From Aerococcus christensenii (GTDB lineage Bacteria; Bacillota; Bacilli; Lactobacillales; Aerococcaceae), in assembly GCF_001543105.1 (NCBI RefSeq), contig NZ_CP014159.1, positions 992,001-1,056,000 on the forward strand: 64,000 nt of DNA, written 5' to 3'. The position numbers were made by a program, and so were the translations under genes. The notes under the pieces were generated by a model. It saw only the letters and a list, made by a program, of their open reading frames with translations. It was not told the DNA's origin and did not search any database. This document shows, piece by piece, positions 54,134 through 64,000 of this stretch (the first letter of the stretch is position 1; each line of letters starts with the position of its first letter).

Positions 54134-54625
54134 ATGACAAAGTATAGAGTAACTGCAGATGTAGATAGTGCCACTTACGGAAAAGGTCGTTTGGAAGCAT
54201 ATTTGGATGAAGCAGAGTTTATTCAATACGCCAACCTTTCAGATGATGAAAAACTTGATTTCTTAAAGAATAAATCAGCTAAAGTCCAATTAGCCAGTGA
54301 CTGTGTGAATGAAAATGAAGTCTCTCATTATCAAGTGAATGCGCTATCTCCTCGCGAAAAAGTAGAAGGTGAACAAAAGCCATCTGAAGTAAAGACTATT
54401 CGCAAGATGCGGATGAATATTAATGGTCAAGATACCGGATGGGTGGATGTCACAGATGAAAATGAAGCACAATATAATGCGATAATGGATCGTATGAAAG
54501 ATATGCACCAAAAAATGACACAAGAATTCAATCACTTCTTTCAACCATTTTGCGAATGTCAAGGATTTCATTTAGAGTCCCCTTTCTTCGCAGCCTTGGA
54601 TCATAAAGAAGCCACGGCAAAATAA
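54134..54625 (+). CDS. Unknown cytosolic protein, possibly CtsR-controlled
   Basis: I do not recognise this 163-residue protein. It has a beta-rich start (KYRVTADVDSATYGKG), a charged middle, MRMNINGQDTGWVDVTDENEAQYN, and a helical C-terminus with two cysteines in PFCECQGF. No signal peptide or membrane helix is seen. It is acidic. The ATG at 54134 is 7 bases after AAAGGTG. The promoter carries two CtsR-like boxes, so it is probably a heat- or protein-damage-induced gene. It stands alone between two terminators, with clpB 4 kb downstream. Confidence 0.75.
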   Translation: MTKYRVTADVDSATYGKGRLEAYLDEAEFIQYANLSDDEKLDFLKNKSAKVQLASDCVNENEVSHYQVNALSPREKVEGEQKPSEVKTIRKMRMNINGQDTGWVDVTDENEAQYNAIMDRMKDMHQKMTQEFNHFFQPFCECQGFHLESPFFAALDHKEATAK

Positions 54626-54641
54626 AAAATTATAAACACGT

Positions 54642-54688
54642 TAAGCCTCAACTGTTGGCCTTAAAGGTTGGCAGTTGAGGCTTTTTGA
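54642..54688 (+). terminator. Terminator after the CtsR-linked unknown gene
   Basis: AAGCCTCAACTG pairs with CAGTTGAGGCTT, followed by TTT. Confidence 0.9.
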
Positions 54689-54803
54689 TGTTTATTGAGA
54701 AAAATGGGGCACCACTTTGTAAAAGCTTTTTAAGAAAAAAGATTCGAAATGCAGATTATAGAGGGTATAATAGAAAGGAGTCTAAAAGAGAGGAAAATAT
54801 GCA

Positions 54804-56534
54804 ATGGTCAAGAAACGGTTACTGGAGGTCGTTCCTACTGCTAAAGAAAATATAGCTAGAGTGGTGCTCTATCAATGGATAGGTTTGATCGGACAGGTGG
54901 GATTTGCGATGCTTCTTGCTTGGTTAATAGGGATTATATCTCAACGAACATTCACCTTACAGAAAAGTGTTGTTTTATTGGTGGGAATTGGTTTGGCTAT
55001 AGGAATACGATTTTTTGCTGAAGTGAAGCAGGAGAAGGCTTCTTTTTTTGTGCGTTCGTCAGCGAAGAAAGAATTAAGGCAGAGGATTTATCAACAATTA
55101 TGGACTTTAGGAAGTGATTACCAAAAATTTTTTTCAAAAGCAGAAGTGAGTCAATTATTGACAGAAGGGGTAGAACAGTTAGAGGCTTATTTTGGGTCTT
55201 TTTTACCCTTACTTTTTTATAGTGTATTAGCGCCTATTACTTTGTTTTTGGTATTACTTCCATTGAATTTCAAGGCAAGTGTCGTTCTCCTTTTGGAGGT
55301 GCCGTTTATTCCTTTAGCCATTATGGGAGTCGCTAAGATCGCTAAAACTAAACTTCGGAAATATTGGAAGTCTTATTTGAATTTGGGAGACTCTTTTTTG
55401 GAGAATTTAGAAGGGTTAGTGACTTTAAAAATTTATCAAGCAGATGCTATGAAAGAAGCGCAGATGGATAGAGAAGCGGAAGATTTTCGACGAATGACCA
55501 TGAAGGTATTAGTGATGCAATTGAATTCTGTGACGATCATGGATATTTTTGCCTATGGGGGCGCTGCAGTGGGGATGTTGATTGCCATTTTTTCTTATGC
55601 TAAGGGAGAAATATCTTTGTTTGCAACTTTATGCGTTATTTTTTTAGCAAGTGAATTCTTCTTGCCTATGAGAAGATTAGGGTCAGCCTTTCATATGGCA
55701 ATGAACGGTGTAGCTGCGAGTGAGCGCTTGTTTGCTTTATTAGATGCTTCTTTTGAAGAGAAAGGCTCCCTTCCTCTCCAATCACCAATTGAACTTGTGG
55801 AGGTAAATGACCTTTCCTTCGCTTATGAAGTCAAGCAAGCGGTTTTGAAAAATATCTGCCTACAATTAAAACCTGGACAAATTCATTGGGTGATGGGTCC
55901 CTCTGGATGTGGAAAAACGACTCTTTTAAAGCTCTTAGGACGAAAAGAAAGATCCAGTAAAGGAAGAATTGTCTTGAATGGGAGAGAGGTGTCGCAAATT
56001 GCTTTAAAAGATTTAGGAAGTCAAGTGGCTTATGTCGGTCAAGAATCTTATCTTTTTAAGGGGACTATTGAAGAAAATCTAAGAATGGGAAATGAGAAAC
56101 TCTCTGATGATGAATTATGGCAAATGTTAGAAGATCTTCGGTTAGCTCACTTCTTTACTGAAAAGGAAGGTTTAACCACAAGGATCGATGCGGGCGGCGA
56201 AAATTTATCCGGTGGGCAAAGGCAACGGCTGCTTTTAGGGCGGGCTTTGCTCAAAAAAGCCTCTCTCTATTTATTGGATGAGGTGACTTCTTCTGTGGAT
56301 TATGAGAGTGAACAAGCTATGATGAGCCTCTTAAAGAAAATTTCCCAAAAATGTGTGGTAGTTTTAGTTTCTCATCGCTTAACGTTGGCTGATGAAGGGG
56401 GAGAAGTGTATTTCCTCCACGCGGGTCAAATAATAGAAGAAGGAAATGTGGAAACATTACTAGCAAAGAAGGGGGCTTTTTGCCACTTGTATCATGAACA
56501 GAAGTCACTCGAAGCCTATAGTATTGGAGGGTAA
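54804..56534 (+). CDS. cydD: CydD-type ABC exporter half-transporter
   Basis: This 576-residue protein has six membrane helices and one ATPase domain. The membrane part carries CydD-family features (FFVRSSAKKELRQRIYQQLW, then LLTEGVEQLEAYFGSFLPLLFYSVLAPITLF). Walker A is GPSGCGKTT, the signature LSGGQRQRLLLGRAL and Walker B LYLLDEVTSSVD. CydDC exports cysteine and glutathione (or heme-linked reductant), needed for cytochrome bd assembly in respiring cells. The catalytic position after Walker B is E. No cydAB lies in the window. A TATAAT box (54767-54772) precedes it. Confidence 0.8.
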   Translation: MVKKRLLEVVPTAKENIARVVLYQWIGLIGQVGFAMLLAWLIGIISQRTFTLQKSVVLLVGIGLAIGIRFFAEVKQEKASFFVRSSAKKELRQRIYQQLWTLGSDYQKFFSKAEVSQLLTEGVEQLEAYFGSFLPLLFYSVLAPITLFLVLLPLNFKASVVLLLEVPFIPLAIMGVAKIAKTKLRKYWKSYLNLGDSFLENLEGLVTLKIYQADAMKEAQMDREAEDFRRMTMKVLVMQLNSVTIMDIFAYGGAAVGMLIAIFSYAKGEISLFATLCVIFLASEFFLPMRRLGSAFHMAMNGVAASERLFALLDASFEEKGSLPLQSPIELVEVNDLSFAYEVKQAVLKNICLQLKPGQIHWVMGPSGCGKTTLLKLLGRKERSSKGRIVLNGREVSQIALKDLGSQVAYVGQESYLFKGTIEENLRMGNEKLSDDELWQMLEDLRLAHFFTEKEGLTTRIDAGGENLSGGQRQRLLLGRALLKKASLYLLDEVTSSVDYESEQAMMSLLKKISQKCVVVLVSHRLTLADEGGEVYFLHAGQIIEEGNVETLLAKKGAFCHLYHEQKSLEAYSIGG

Positions 56535-56538
56535 GAGG

Positions 56539-58215
56539 ATGAAAACCACTTATTGGAAAATCATTAAAAATTTAATGCTTTTAGTAAAGCCGTTGCTTGG
56601 AGTGATGGAATTAGCTATTTTGATGGGAACTGTAGGAAGTTTATTTGCTAGTTTTATTCCCGTTTTGGCAGGGGCATGCTTGCTTGAGGGAATGAGAAAG
56701 TTGACCTTAGAGGGCTCTATCACAGGAAAAATGTGGATTTATGGAGGGAGTATGCTCCTTTTGGCGGTACTTAGGGGATTCTTACGGTATGGCGAGCAGT
56801 ACTGTAATCACTACATTGCTTTTCGCTTGTTAGCTCTTCTGAGGCATCGGACATTTGCTCAATTGAGAAGGATAGGGCCAGCTAAGTTAGCGGGTAAAGA
56901 TCGAGGAGACTTAATGGCAATGATTACTCATGATATAGAAGCCTTGGAAGTCTTTTTTGCGCACACGCTTTCTCCAGTAGCTATAGCTTTCTTGTCGAGC
57001 TTAGGCATGTTGATTTTCATAGGATCTTATTCCCTATTAGCAGCTGGGGTTGCTTTAACGGTGTATCTTCTTCTTGGTGTCGTTTTGCCTTGCTTGCGAT
57101 TTCGTCATTTGAAAAAGATGGGTCAAGAAGTTCAAAAACGCTTTTCAGAGTTAAATACTTGTGTACTGGATTCTTTATATGGCGTGGAAGATCTTATTCA
57201 ATATGACCAAATGGATAATCAGACGAAGAAACTTACAAGCTATGAAAATTCTTTGCATGAGATGAAACAAGCCCTGAGTGACCGTTCTGCAAAAGAAAAT
57301 GCTTGGGTGAATAGTTTGGTTGCGGTGGCTTCAGTGGGAATTGTAGCCGTTATGGGATTGGCATATAGTCAAGGTCAGGTGGAGATAGAAGGGCTTATTC
57401 TTGTCCCACTTGCTTTAATGAGTTCATTAGGCCCTTGTTTGGCTTTAACGCGGTTGCCCGATTATTTAACTCAAACTTTAGCAAGTGGTGAGCGATTGCT
57501 TCGCTTATTAGATGAGCATCCTGCTGTAAAAGAAGGGGAACATTCCCTTGTGACTCATGCGAAGGCTTTTACTCAATTACAAGTAGAGAAGATTGACTTT
57601 TCTTATGAAGCTTCATCTCCTATTCTTAAAGACTACTCTTTGAATGTGTTTCCTCATCGTATTATTGGCATTCATGGCTCAAGTGGTTCAGGAAAATCGA
57701 CTTTATTAAAGCTTTTTATGCGGTTTTATGATGTGGATAAAGGAAAAATATGTTTGAATACCTGGAATTTGAAGGATTTAACCTTTAAAAGCTTGCGCTC
57801 GGCTGAAGCTTATATGACGCAGGATACCTATGTTTTTAAACAAACAGTTTGGCAAAACATTGCTTTGGGACATAAAAATCCAGAGAGAGAGTCGGTTATT
57901 TTAGCTGCTAAGAAAGCAGCTTTACATGATACCATTCAACGTTTACCTGAGGGCTATGATACGATACTTGGAGTAAAGGGTAGCGAATTATCTGCGGGTG
58001 AAAAGCAACGTCTCGCTTTGGCAAGAGCCTTTTTCTCTAAATCCCCCATTCTTTTATTGGATGAACCGACCAATCATTTAGATGTTTTAAATGAAGGCAT
58101 GATATTAAAAGCCTTGAAGGAAATTTCTAAGGAACGTACGATTCTCTTAGTTTCGCACCGAATTTCTACTTTACAAATTGCTGATGAAATTTATACTTTA
58201 GAGCCTAAAGCCTAA
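56539..58215 (+). CDS. cydC: CydC-type ABC exporter half-transporter
   Basis: This 558-residue half-transporter is the presumed partner of CydD. Six membrane helices precede an ATPase domain with Walker A GSSGSGKST, signature LSAGEKQRLALARAF (Ala in place of the usual Gly) and Walker B ILLLDEPTNHLD. The membrane part (YGEQYCNHYIAFRLLALLRHRTFAQLRRI, DLMAMITHDIEALEVFFAHTLSPV) fits CydC. The start is the ATG at 56539, 4 bases after the cydD stop with GGAGGG upstream. A terminator follows. Confidence 0.8.
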   Translation: MKTTYWKIIKNLMLLVKPLLGVMELAILMGTVGSLFASFIPVLAGACLLEGMRKLTLEGSITGKMWIYGGSMLLLAVLRGFLRYGEQYCNHYIAFRLLALLRHRTFAQLRRIGPAKLAGKDRGDLMAMITHDIEALEVFFAHTLSPVAIAFLSSLGMLIFIGSYSLLAAGVALTVYLLLGVVLPCLRFRHLKKMGQEVQKRFSELNTCVLDSLYGVEDLIQYDQMDNQTKKLTSYENSLHEMKQALSDRSAKENAWVNSLVAVASVGIVAVMGLAYSQGQVEIEGLILVPLALMSSLGPCLALTRLPDYLTQTLASGERLLRLLDEHPAVKEGEHSLVTHAKAFTQLQVEKIDFSYEASSPILKDYSLNVFPHRIIGIHGSSGSGKSTLLKLFMRFYDVDKGKICLNTWNLKDLTFKSLRSAEAYMTQDTYVFKQTVWQNIALGHKNPERESVILAAKKAALHDTIQRLPEGYDTILGVKGSELSAGEKQRLALARAFFSKSPILLLDEPTNHLDVLNEGMILKALKEISKERTILLVSHRISTLQIADEIYTLEPKA

Positions 58216-58220
58216 ACAAG

Positions 58221-58268
58221 AACTCCCCTATATTCGTTAGAGTTAAACTCTTTGAATAGGGGAGTTTT
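58221..58268 (+). terminator. Terminator after cydC
   Basis: AACTCCCCTAT pairs with ATAGGGGAGTT, with an inner AGAGTT/AACTCT stem, followed by TTAA. Confidence 0.75.
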
Positions 58269-58295
58269 AAATTTTTGACTTTCTCTGGCTTTAAC

Positions 58296-58326
58296 GTTGA
58301 CCAATTTTGACCTATGTGGTAAACTA
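58296..58326 (+). promoter_or_regulatory. clpB promoter with CtsR-like box
   Basis: On the minus strand GTTGACCAATTTTGACC (58296-58312) matches the CtsR heptad repeat at 15 of 17 positions. Its TTGACC (58298-58303) serves as -35, with TAAACT (58321-58326) 17 bases on. This is the usual CtsR control of clp genes. Confidence 0.75.
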
Positions 58327-58349
58327 AGAATTGTAAAGGAGTGGATAGA

Positions 58350-60959
58350 ATGAAACCTATGGATATGACAACCAATTTACAAGAAGCGCTCGCTAATGCA
58401 CAACAAATTGCTCAAACGAGACATCATCAAGAAATAACTATTCCGCATCTTTTCACGGCGCTTGTTCAACCTAGTCAGTTCGCTGATCGGTTTTATGAGG
58501 GACTTTCCATTTCAACGGAAGCTATGCGCCAAGAACTTAATCAAGAATTAGATCGTATTGTTTGTGTAGAGGGAAGCGGTATTCAATATGGGCAGAATTT
58601 TTCGAGAGGCCTAGCTGAATTAATCCAAGCCGCTCAAAAGGAAGCTGAAGAATTTCAGGATGAGTATTTGTCAACAGAAATTCTTTTACTGGCCCTTATG
58701 ACCTTAGAGAGTTGTGAATTAACGAAGTGGTTAAAGAAAATGACTTCGTATAAACAAATTAAGGATAAAATCAAAGCCTTAAGAAAGGGTGATCATGTGA
58801 CTTCTCAAAATGCTGAAGAAAATTATGAAGCTTTAGAAAAATATGGGAGCGATTTAACTGCTGCAGCTAAGGCTGGGAAAATGGATCCTATCATTGGACG
58901 TGATGAAGAAATTCGTGATGTTATTCGGATTCTTTCACGTAAGACTAAAAATAATCCTGTTTTAATCGGAGAACCTGGTGTTGGGAAGACCGCTATTGTG
59001 GAAGGTTTGGCCCAAAGAATTGTTAAGGGGGATGTCCCAAGTAATTTAAAAAATAAAACCCTCTTTTCCTTAGATATGGGCGCTTTGATTGCGGGAGCGA
59101 AATACCGTGGAGAATTTGAGGAACGTCTCAAGGCGGTTCTGAATGAAATTAAGAAGGCGGACGGACAAATTATTTTGTTTGTCGATGAAATTCATAATAT
59201 TGTTGGTGCGGGAAAAGCGGAAGGTGCCATGGATGCTGGAAACCTTTTGAAACCTCTTCTTGCGCGTGGTGAATTGCATTGCATTGGAGCGACTACGCTG
59301 GATGAATATCGAGAATACATGGAAAAAGATAAAGCTTTGGAACGTCGATTCCAGCGCGTTTTGGTGCAGGAGCCTACTGTAGAAGATACGATTTCTATTT
59401 TGCGGGGGTTGAGAGAAAGTTTTGAAAATCATCACCATGTAAAAATTCATGATCAAGCTTTAGTGGCTGCTGCTGAATTATCTAACCGCTATATTTCAGA
59501 TCGTTATTTGCCGGATAAGGCCATTGACTTAGTGGACGAAGCGAGTGCAGAAATTCGGGTAGAAATGAATTCGATGCCAACGGAATTAGACCAACAACGT
59601 CGTCGTCAATTGCAATTAGAAATTGAAGAGGAAGCCTTAAAAGAGGAAGAAGATACCGCTTCTAAGAAACGATTGGGTGAATTACAAAAGGAATTAGCTG
59701 AAGTCCGTGAAAAGAATAATCAATTGACCTTAGAGTGGGAAAATGAAAAATTAGCGCTTAAAGAAATTCAAGACAAACGTCAAGAAATTGAAAAAGCTAA
59801 GCGGGATTTGGAAGTGGCACAAAATAGTTATGATTTGGAAAAGGCTGCTCAATTACAACACGGGACGATTCCTCAATTGATGAAAGAATTAGAAGAAAAG
59901 GAAAAAGCCTACGAAGAAGAAGAATCAGGTAGAACGAGTCTGGTTCAAGAAGCTGTAACAGAAGAACAGATTGAAGAAGTGGTTTCTCGTCAAACAGGAA
60001 TTCCAGTGGCTAAACTTCAACAGAGTGATCGTGAAAAATTGTTAGACTTAGATCAACGGTTACATGATCGTGTGATTGGGCAAAATGAAGCAGTGGATTC
60101 TGTAGCTAATACGGTTCTAAGATCTCGGGCAGGTATTCAAGATCCTAATCGTCCGTTGGGGTCCTTCCTTTTCTTAGGCCCAACAGGTGTCGGAAAAACA
60201 GAGTTGGCTAAGGCTTTAGCTCAGCAAGTGTTCGATTCGGAAGATAATATGGTTCGAATTGATATGTCTGAATATATGGAAAAGGCAAATGTTTCTCGTC
60301 TAGTAGGGGCTGCACCAGGATATATAGGTTATGAAGAAGGCGGTCAGTTAACAGAAGCTGTTCGTCGCCATCCTTATTGTGTGGTCTTGCTCGATGAAAT
60401 TGAAAAAGCGCATCATGATGTCTTTAATATCCTTTTGCAAATTCTCGATGATGGGCGTTTAACAGATGGACAAGGTCGAACTGTAGACTTTAAGAATACA
60501 ATTATTATCATGACCTCTAATATTGGTTCAGATCTTCTACTTGAAGATGCTAAAACCGGAGAAGCTGATCATATTTCTTCTCGGGCAAGGAAAGAGGTCC
60601 AGAATCGTTTGAACTTAGAGTTTAAGCCGGAATTCTTAAACCGGATTGATGATATTATCTTCTTTAGCCCACTTTCTAAGGAGAATATGACAGGGATCGT
60701 GGAAAAACTCTTAAGGGAATTAGGACAACGTTTAGCCAGTCAACATATGGAATTGGATTACAGTCCAGAACTTGTACAATGGATTGCAGACAGTGCCTAT
60801 GAGCCAGAATTCGGAGCTAGACCTTTACGTCGGTTTATTATTAACCAAGTCGAAACGCCATTAGCGCGTGCGATTATTAAAGGAGAAGTCAAAAAAGAGA
60901 GCAAGGTGTTTATAGATTATTCTCCAGTAGATGATCAAGTCATTCTAAAAGAAGCCTAA
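58350..60959 (+). CDS. clpB: Disaggregase chaperone ClpB
   Basis: This 869-residue Hsp100 protein, with DnaK, rescues aggregated proteins. It has a double Clp N-terminal repeat, AAA-1 with Walker A GEPGVGKT and Walker [11 protein letters not shown], a long middle coiled-coil domain (about 395-525, [15 protein letters not shown] onwards) that distinguishes ClpB from ClpC and ClpE, and AAA-2 with Walker A GPTGVGKT, Walker [11 protein letters not shown] and the C-terminal GARPLRR. There is no zinc finger and no ClpP-binding tripeptide loop evident. The ATG at 58350 follows AAAGGAG by 8 bases; a GTG 9 bases earlier is less likely. Confidence 0.96.
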   Translation: MKPMDMTTNLQEALANAQQIAQTRHHQEITIPHLFTALVQPSQFADRFYEGLSISTEAMRQELNQELDRIVCVEGSGIQYGQNFSRGLAELIQAAQKEAEEFQDEYLSTEILLLALMTLESCELTKWLKKMTSYKQIKDKIKALRKGDHVTSQNAEENYEALEKYGSDLTAAAKAGKMDPIIGRDEEIRDVIRILSRKTKNNPVLIGEPGVGKTAIVEGLAQRIVKGDVPSNLKNKTLFSLDMGALIAGAKYRGEFEERLKAVLNEIKKADGQIILFVDEIHNIVGAGKAEGAMDAGNLLKPLLARGELHCIGATTLDEYREYMEKDKALERRFQRVLVQEPTVEDTISILRGLRESFENHHHVKIHDQALVAAAELSNRYISDRYLPDKAIDLVDEASAEIRVEMNSMPTELDQQRRRQLQLEIEEEALKEEEDTASKKRLGELQKELAEVREKNNQLTLEWENEKLALKEIQDKRQEIEKAKRDLEVAQNSYDLEKAAQLQHGTIPQLMKELEEKEKAYEEEESGRTSLVQEAVTEEQIEEVVSRQTGIPVAKLQQSDREKLLDLDQRLHDRVIGQNEAVDSVANTVLRSRAGIQDPNRPLGSFLFLGPTGVGKTELAKALAQQVFDSEDNMVRIDMSEYMEKANVSRLVGAAPGYIGYEEGGQLTEAVRRHPYCVVLLDEIEKAHHDVFNILLQILDDGRLTDGQGRTVDFKNTIIIMTSNIGSDLLLEDAKTGEADHISSRARKEVQNRLNLEFKPEFLNRIDDIIFFSPLSKENMTGIVEKLLRELGQRLASQHMELDYSPELVQWIADSAYEPEFGARPLRRFIINQVETPLARAIIKGEVKKESKVFIDYSPVDDQVILKEA

Positions 60960-60968
60960 TAGCTTGAA

Positions 60969-61006
60969 AGAAAGCTGCTCTTATTAAAAGGAGCAGCTTT
61001 TTTTGT
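60969..61006 (+). terminator. Terminator after clpB
   Basis: AAAGCTGCTC pairs with GAGCAGCTTT around TTATTAAAAG, followed by TTTT. Confidence 0.9.
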
Positions 61007-61113
61007 TGAAATTGAGACAGAAGAAAGATTTGTGATAAAATAAATAGCGGAGTTTAACAGTCAGAAGACTTAAACGTACTGTTTAAGAAAAATCAATTCG
61101 TTAAAAGGATTGA

Positions 61114-61860
61114 ATGAGAAAGGTAATTTCAATGTTTTCATATTTTATTCGAACAACAACAGATGCTGGTGGGACAATTCCCGCTTATATTTTAGCCGTA
61201 TTAGCCGTTTGGGGAGTCCTTTACGGGTGCTTAACTGCAGTTACCGATCGAAAAATTACTTGGCATTTGTTTTTAGTATTAGCTTTTCAAGTGGTTCTAT
61301 TAATGTGGTATTGTTTAGATATTCCGCTTTTACTCGAAGAAGGATTACCTTTTTATCATTGTCGGATAGTTTCATTGTTAATTTTATATGCTTTTTACAA
61401 GAAAAAAGAAAAGTTGATGACTTACACCGCTTGGTTAGGACTCTTTGGGGCTTTGATGGCGTATGCTGTGAATCCTAAAGTTTTGTATGTTTGGCCGCAT
61501 TTGACTTATATAACCTTTGTGGGTTACCATTTGAATTTAATGATTATTGGATTACTTTTACTTAGACGCCATTGTCAAAATTTGTCTTTAAGTTATTGTT
61601 TCAATCAGAGCGTGAAGATCAATGCGGTGATTTATTTGGTGAACTTATTTTTGGATACCAATTACGGTTATTTTAAGGAACTTCCAGCTCCTTTCCCCAA
61701 AAATGTGCCAGCTTGGTTAGTGGCAAGTGTTATGGCTGTTTTAATGGGAATCAATATTTATAGCATCAATCGTTATTGCCTGAGGGAAAATGGAATTAAG
61801 CGTATTTATTTAAAATCGAAGGCCAAGGCAGATCGTGTTTCGGAAGCAAAGAACAGGTAA
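61114..61860 (+). CDS. YwaF-like (TMEM164-type) membrane protein
   Basis: This 248-residue protein has about seven membrane helices and the block EGLPFYHCRIVSLLILYAF, which, with WPHLTYITFVGYHLNLM and NLFLDTNYGYF, is typical of the YwaF family (TIGR02206), the bacterial relatives of human TMEM164 acyltransferase. The bacterial function is unknown; the conserved His and Cys/Asn might be catalytic by analogy. The start is uncertain: ATG 61114 follows AAAAGGA, but ATG 61132 also has AGAAAGG at good distance. Its C-terminus is basic and cytosolic. Confidence 0.72.
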   Translation: MRKVISMFSYFIRTTTDAGGTIPAYILAVLAVWGVLYGCLTAVTDRKITWHLFLVLAFQVVLLMWYCLDIPLLLEEGLPFYHCRIVSLLILYAFYKKKEKLMTYTAWLGLFGALMAYAVNPKVLYVWPHLTYITFVGYHLNLMIIGLLLLRRHCQNLSLSYCFNQSVKINAVIYLVNLFLDTNYGYFKELPAPFPKNVPAWLVASVMAVLMGINIYSINRYCLRENGIKRIYLKSKAKADRVSEAKNR

Positions 61861-61926
61861 ATATAAGACTAGTGAATTTGCTCTTTTTTTGTTAGAATAA
61901 CTACTAGACTAGAGGAAAGGTGTTGA

Positions 61927-63069
<1,143 letters not shown>

Positions 63070-63096
63070 AAATCAAACAAGGAAAGAGAGATAAAT

Positions 63097-63432
63097 ATGG
63101 GAATGCTTATATATATTGTGGCGATTGTTGGAATGATGTATTTCTTTATGATTCGTCCGGCTAGAAAACAACAACAGCAGCGTCAAGAGTTGATGAATTC
63201 TGTGGCTGTGGGAGATAAAGTGGTCATGATTTCTGGCCTTCATGGGGTGGTTCACGCCATCGATGCTTCTCTGGTTACGATTAATTGTGAAGGAATCTTT
63301 TTAGAATTTGAACGGACAAGTATTGCTCGTGTCTTAAAAGATACGGCAGCAGAAGATTCTCAAGCGTGTCCAGAAGAGGAAGAAGCCAAAGGGGAAGAAG
63401 TAGAAACTTCCGAACAAGAGTCAGAAGACTAA
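63097..63432 (+). CDS. yajC: Preprotein translocase subunit YajC
   Basis: This 111-residue protein has one N-terminal membrane helix (LIYIVAIVGMMYFFMIRP), followed by the family block RPARKQQQQRQELMNSVAVGDKVVMISGLHGVV. The C-terminus is a strongly acidic tail. YajC is an accessory of the Sec translocon. GAAAGAGAG precedes the ATG. The tgt-yajC pairing is conserved. secDF is not seen before the window end. Confidence 0.93.
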   Translation: MGMLIYIVAIVGMMYFFMIRPARKQQQQRQELMNSVAVGDKVVMISGLHGVVHAIDASLVTINCEGIFLEFERTSIARVLKDTAAEDSQACPEEEEAKGEEVETSEQESED

Positions 63433-63452
63433 AAAGATAAGAAGGTTATGTC

Positions 63453-63728
63453 ATGTTATCTAAGTGGCAGTGGGCTTTATTAAATCCCAGTTTGGATAAG
63501 AAAGTTAAGGAATTCCATCAAGCAGGGTATCCAGAAATTAAGCGAGAAGACTTGATCAATTATTTAAAAAATTATGTTTGGAAACGTCAGTCTCCCACAA
63601 CGTATTTGAAAAAATTACAAACGATCAAAGAGGTAACCTGTAATCGGTATTTTGATTATTTACAATTACAAGCTACCTCCTGTAAGTCAAGATCTCTAGA
63701 AGAAATCAATATCGATTCCTTGCTTTAA
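63453..63728 (+). CDS. comN: ComN-like post-transcriptional regulator
   Basis: This 91-residue helical protein matches the Post_transc_reg family of B. subtilis ComN (YrzD): the motif VKEFHQAGYPEIKREDLINYLKN with a following basic W-K-R and a C-terminal helix. ComN acts with the comE mRNA at the cell pole and division site to influence competence gene expression. The gene lies with tgt-yajC as comN lies near secDF in bacilli. The start codon is ATG after AAGGTTATGTC, with a weak site. Confidence 0.7.
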   Translation: MLSKWQWALLNPSLDKKVKEFHQAGYPEIKREDLINYLKNYVWKRQSPTTYLKKLQTIKEVTCNRYFDYLQLQATSCKSRSLEEINIDSLL

Positions 63729-63732
63729 AGAA

Positions 63733-63767
63733 GAAAAAACTGAGGATAAGATTCCTCAGTTTTTTTG
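63733..63767 (+). terminator. Terminator after comN
   Basis: AAAAACTGAGGA pairs with TCCTCAGTTTTT, followed by TTG. It closes the tgt-yajC-comN unit. Confidence 0.9.
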
Positions 63768-63840
63768 TGCGTATTTATCGACTTCATGGTTTTTATTGAT
63801 TATGATAAGGACGTATAGAGCACGAGGAGGGGAAAATCAA

Positions 63841-64000
63841 TGAGACGAATCGGTGTTTTAGAATTTGAAGAGCCAAAGATTGAAGCAACCCGAAAAATCC
63901 TTCATGTTGATATGGATGCTTTTTATGCTTCAATAGAACAAAGAGATAATCCCGCTCTTCGTGGTCAACCTGTTGTGATTGCGCGTAATCCAAAAGAATC
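63841..64000 (+). CDS. dinB: DNA polymerase IV, N-terminal part (runs off the window)
   Basis: The frame opens at ATG 63841, 7 bases after GAGGAGGGG, and is still open at the last base. The 53 visible residues include [20 protein letters not shown] and GQPVVIAR, the N-terminal catalytic D-M-D-A-F-Y segment of Y-family translesion polymerases. Pol IV extends past DNA damage at low fidelity. About 20 residues precede the conserved start, a little longer than E. coli DinB. Confidence 0.93.

Noticed and set aside
61110..61478. 122-codon + frame at the start of the YwaF-like gene
   Set aside because: Shadow frame of the membrane-protein gene; low-quality Ser/Phe-rich sequence.

Overview
The window is chromosome from a low-GC Gram-positive bacterium of the order Lactobacillales, most likely Aerococcaceae or a close relative. 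That rests on the general look of the 16S rRNA gene, which I could not search. Supporting traits are a D-lactate dehydrogenase, a MutY with no cysteines, a T-box before thrS, CtsR-type operators, a YSIRK/LPxTG surface-protein remnant and typical Firmicutes gene order (nrdR-dnaB-dnaI-thrS, rpsP-khpA-rimM-trmD-rplS, tgt-yajC-comN). I see no prophage, insertion sequence or CRISPR array.

Region 1 (1-12.9 kb) opens inside a SirTM-type operon: a zinc macrodomain and a class M sirtuin, the eraser and writer of protein mono-ADP-ribosylation. It continues with a LOG-family protein, a possible small RNA convergent with galE, a small XRE regulator with an operator-like palindrome, a divergent ComK-like protein, recX-mutY (translationally overlapped), an Old Yellow Enzyme, Ntdp, a membrane-anchored SGNH-like protein, an ArAE/FUSC-type membrane protein, a PerR-type regulator and proC.

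Region 2 (12.9-19.8 kb) holds a small membrane-protein gene interrupted by one stop codon, three tandem rRNA promoters, the 16S-23S-5S operon with no tRNA in the 16S-23S spacer, and 12 tRNA genes ending in one strong terminator.

Region 3 (19.8-44.5 kb) is mostly housekeeping: a GalT-like protein, D-LDH, a TIM-barrel protein, xpt, trmL, a class A PBP, a YheA-type protein, the yhaO-yhaN-yhaM nuclease operon, radC, mnmM with an overlapping membrane-protein gene, a LysM glucosaminidase, polA-coaE (mutM is absent from its usual place), nrdR, the helicase-loader pair dnaB-dnaI, and T-box-controlled thrS.

Region 4 (44.5-48.6 kb) is accessory: a glycerate kinase and GntP permease with a striking operator region, then a decayed surface-protein locus that keeps a YSIRK signal and an LPKTG anchor in one frame broken by a single TAA.

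Region 5 (48.6-64 kb) has the ribosome/tRNA-modification cluster, split by a three-gene ECF transporter between trmD and rplS. It is followed by an unknown protein whose promoter carries two CtsR-like boxes, a CydDC-type ABC exporter pair, clpB with its own CtsR-like box, a YwaF-like membrane protein, tgt, yajC, comN and the start of dinB.

The most interesting leads are the CtsR-linked unknown gene (54134-54625), the ComK-like protein, the SirTM/macrodomain pair, the possible small RNA at 2321-2426 and the broken YSIRK-LPKTG gene.
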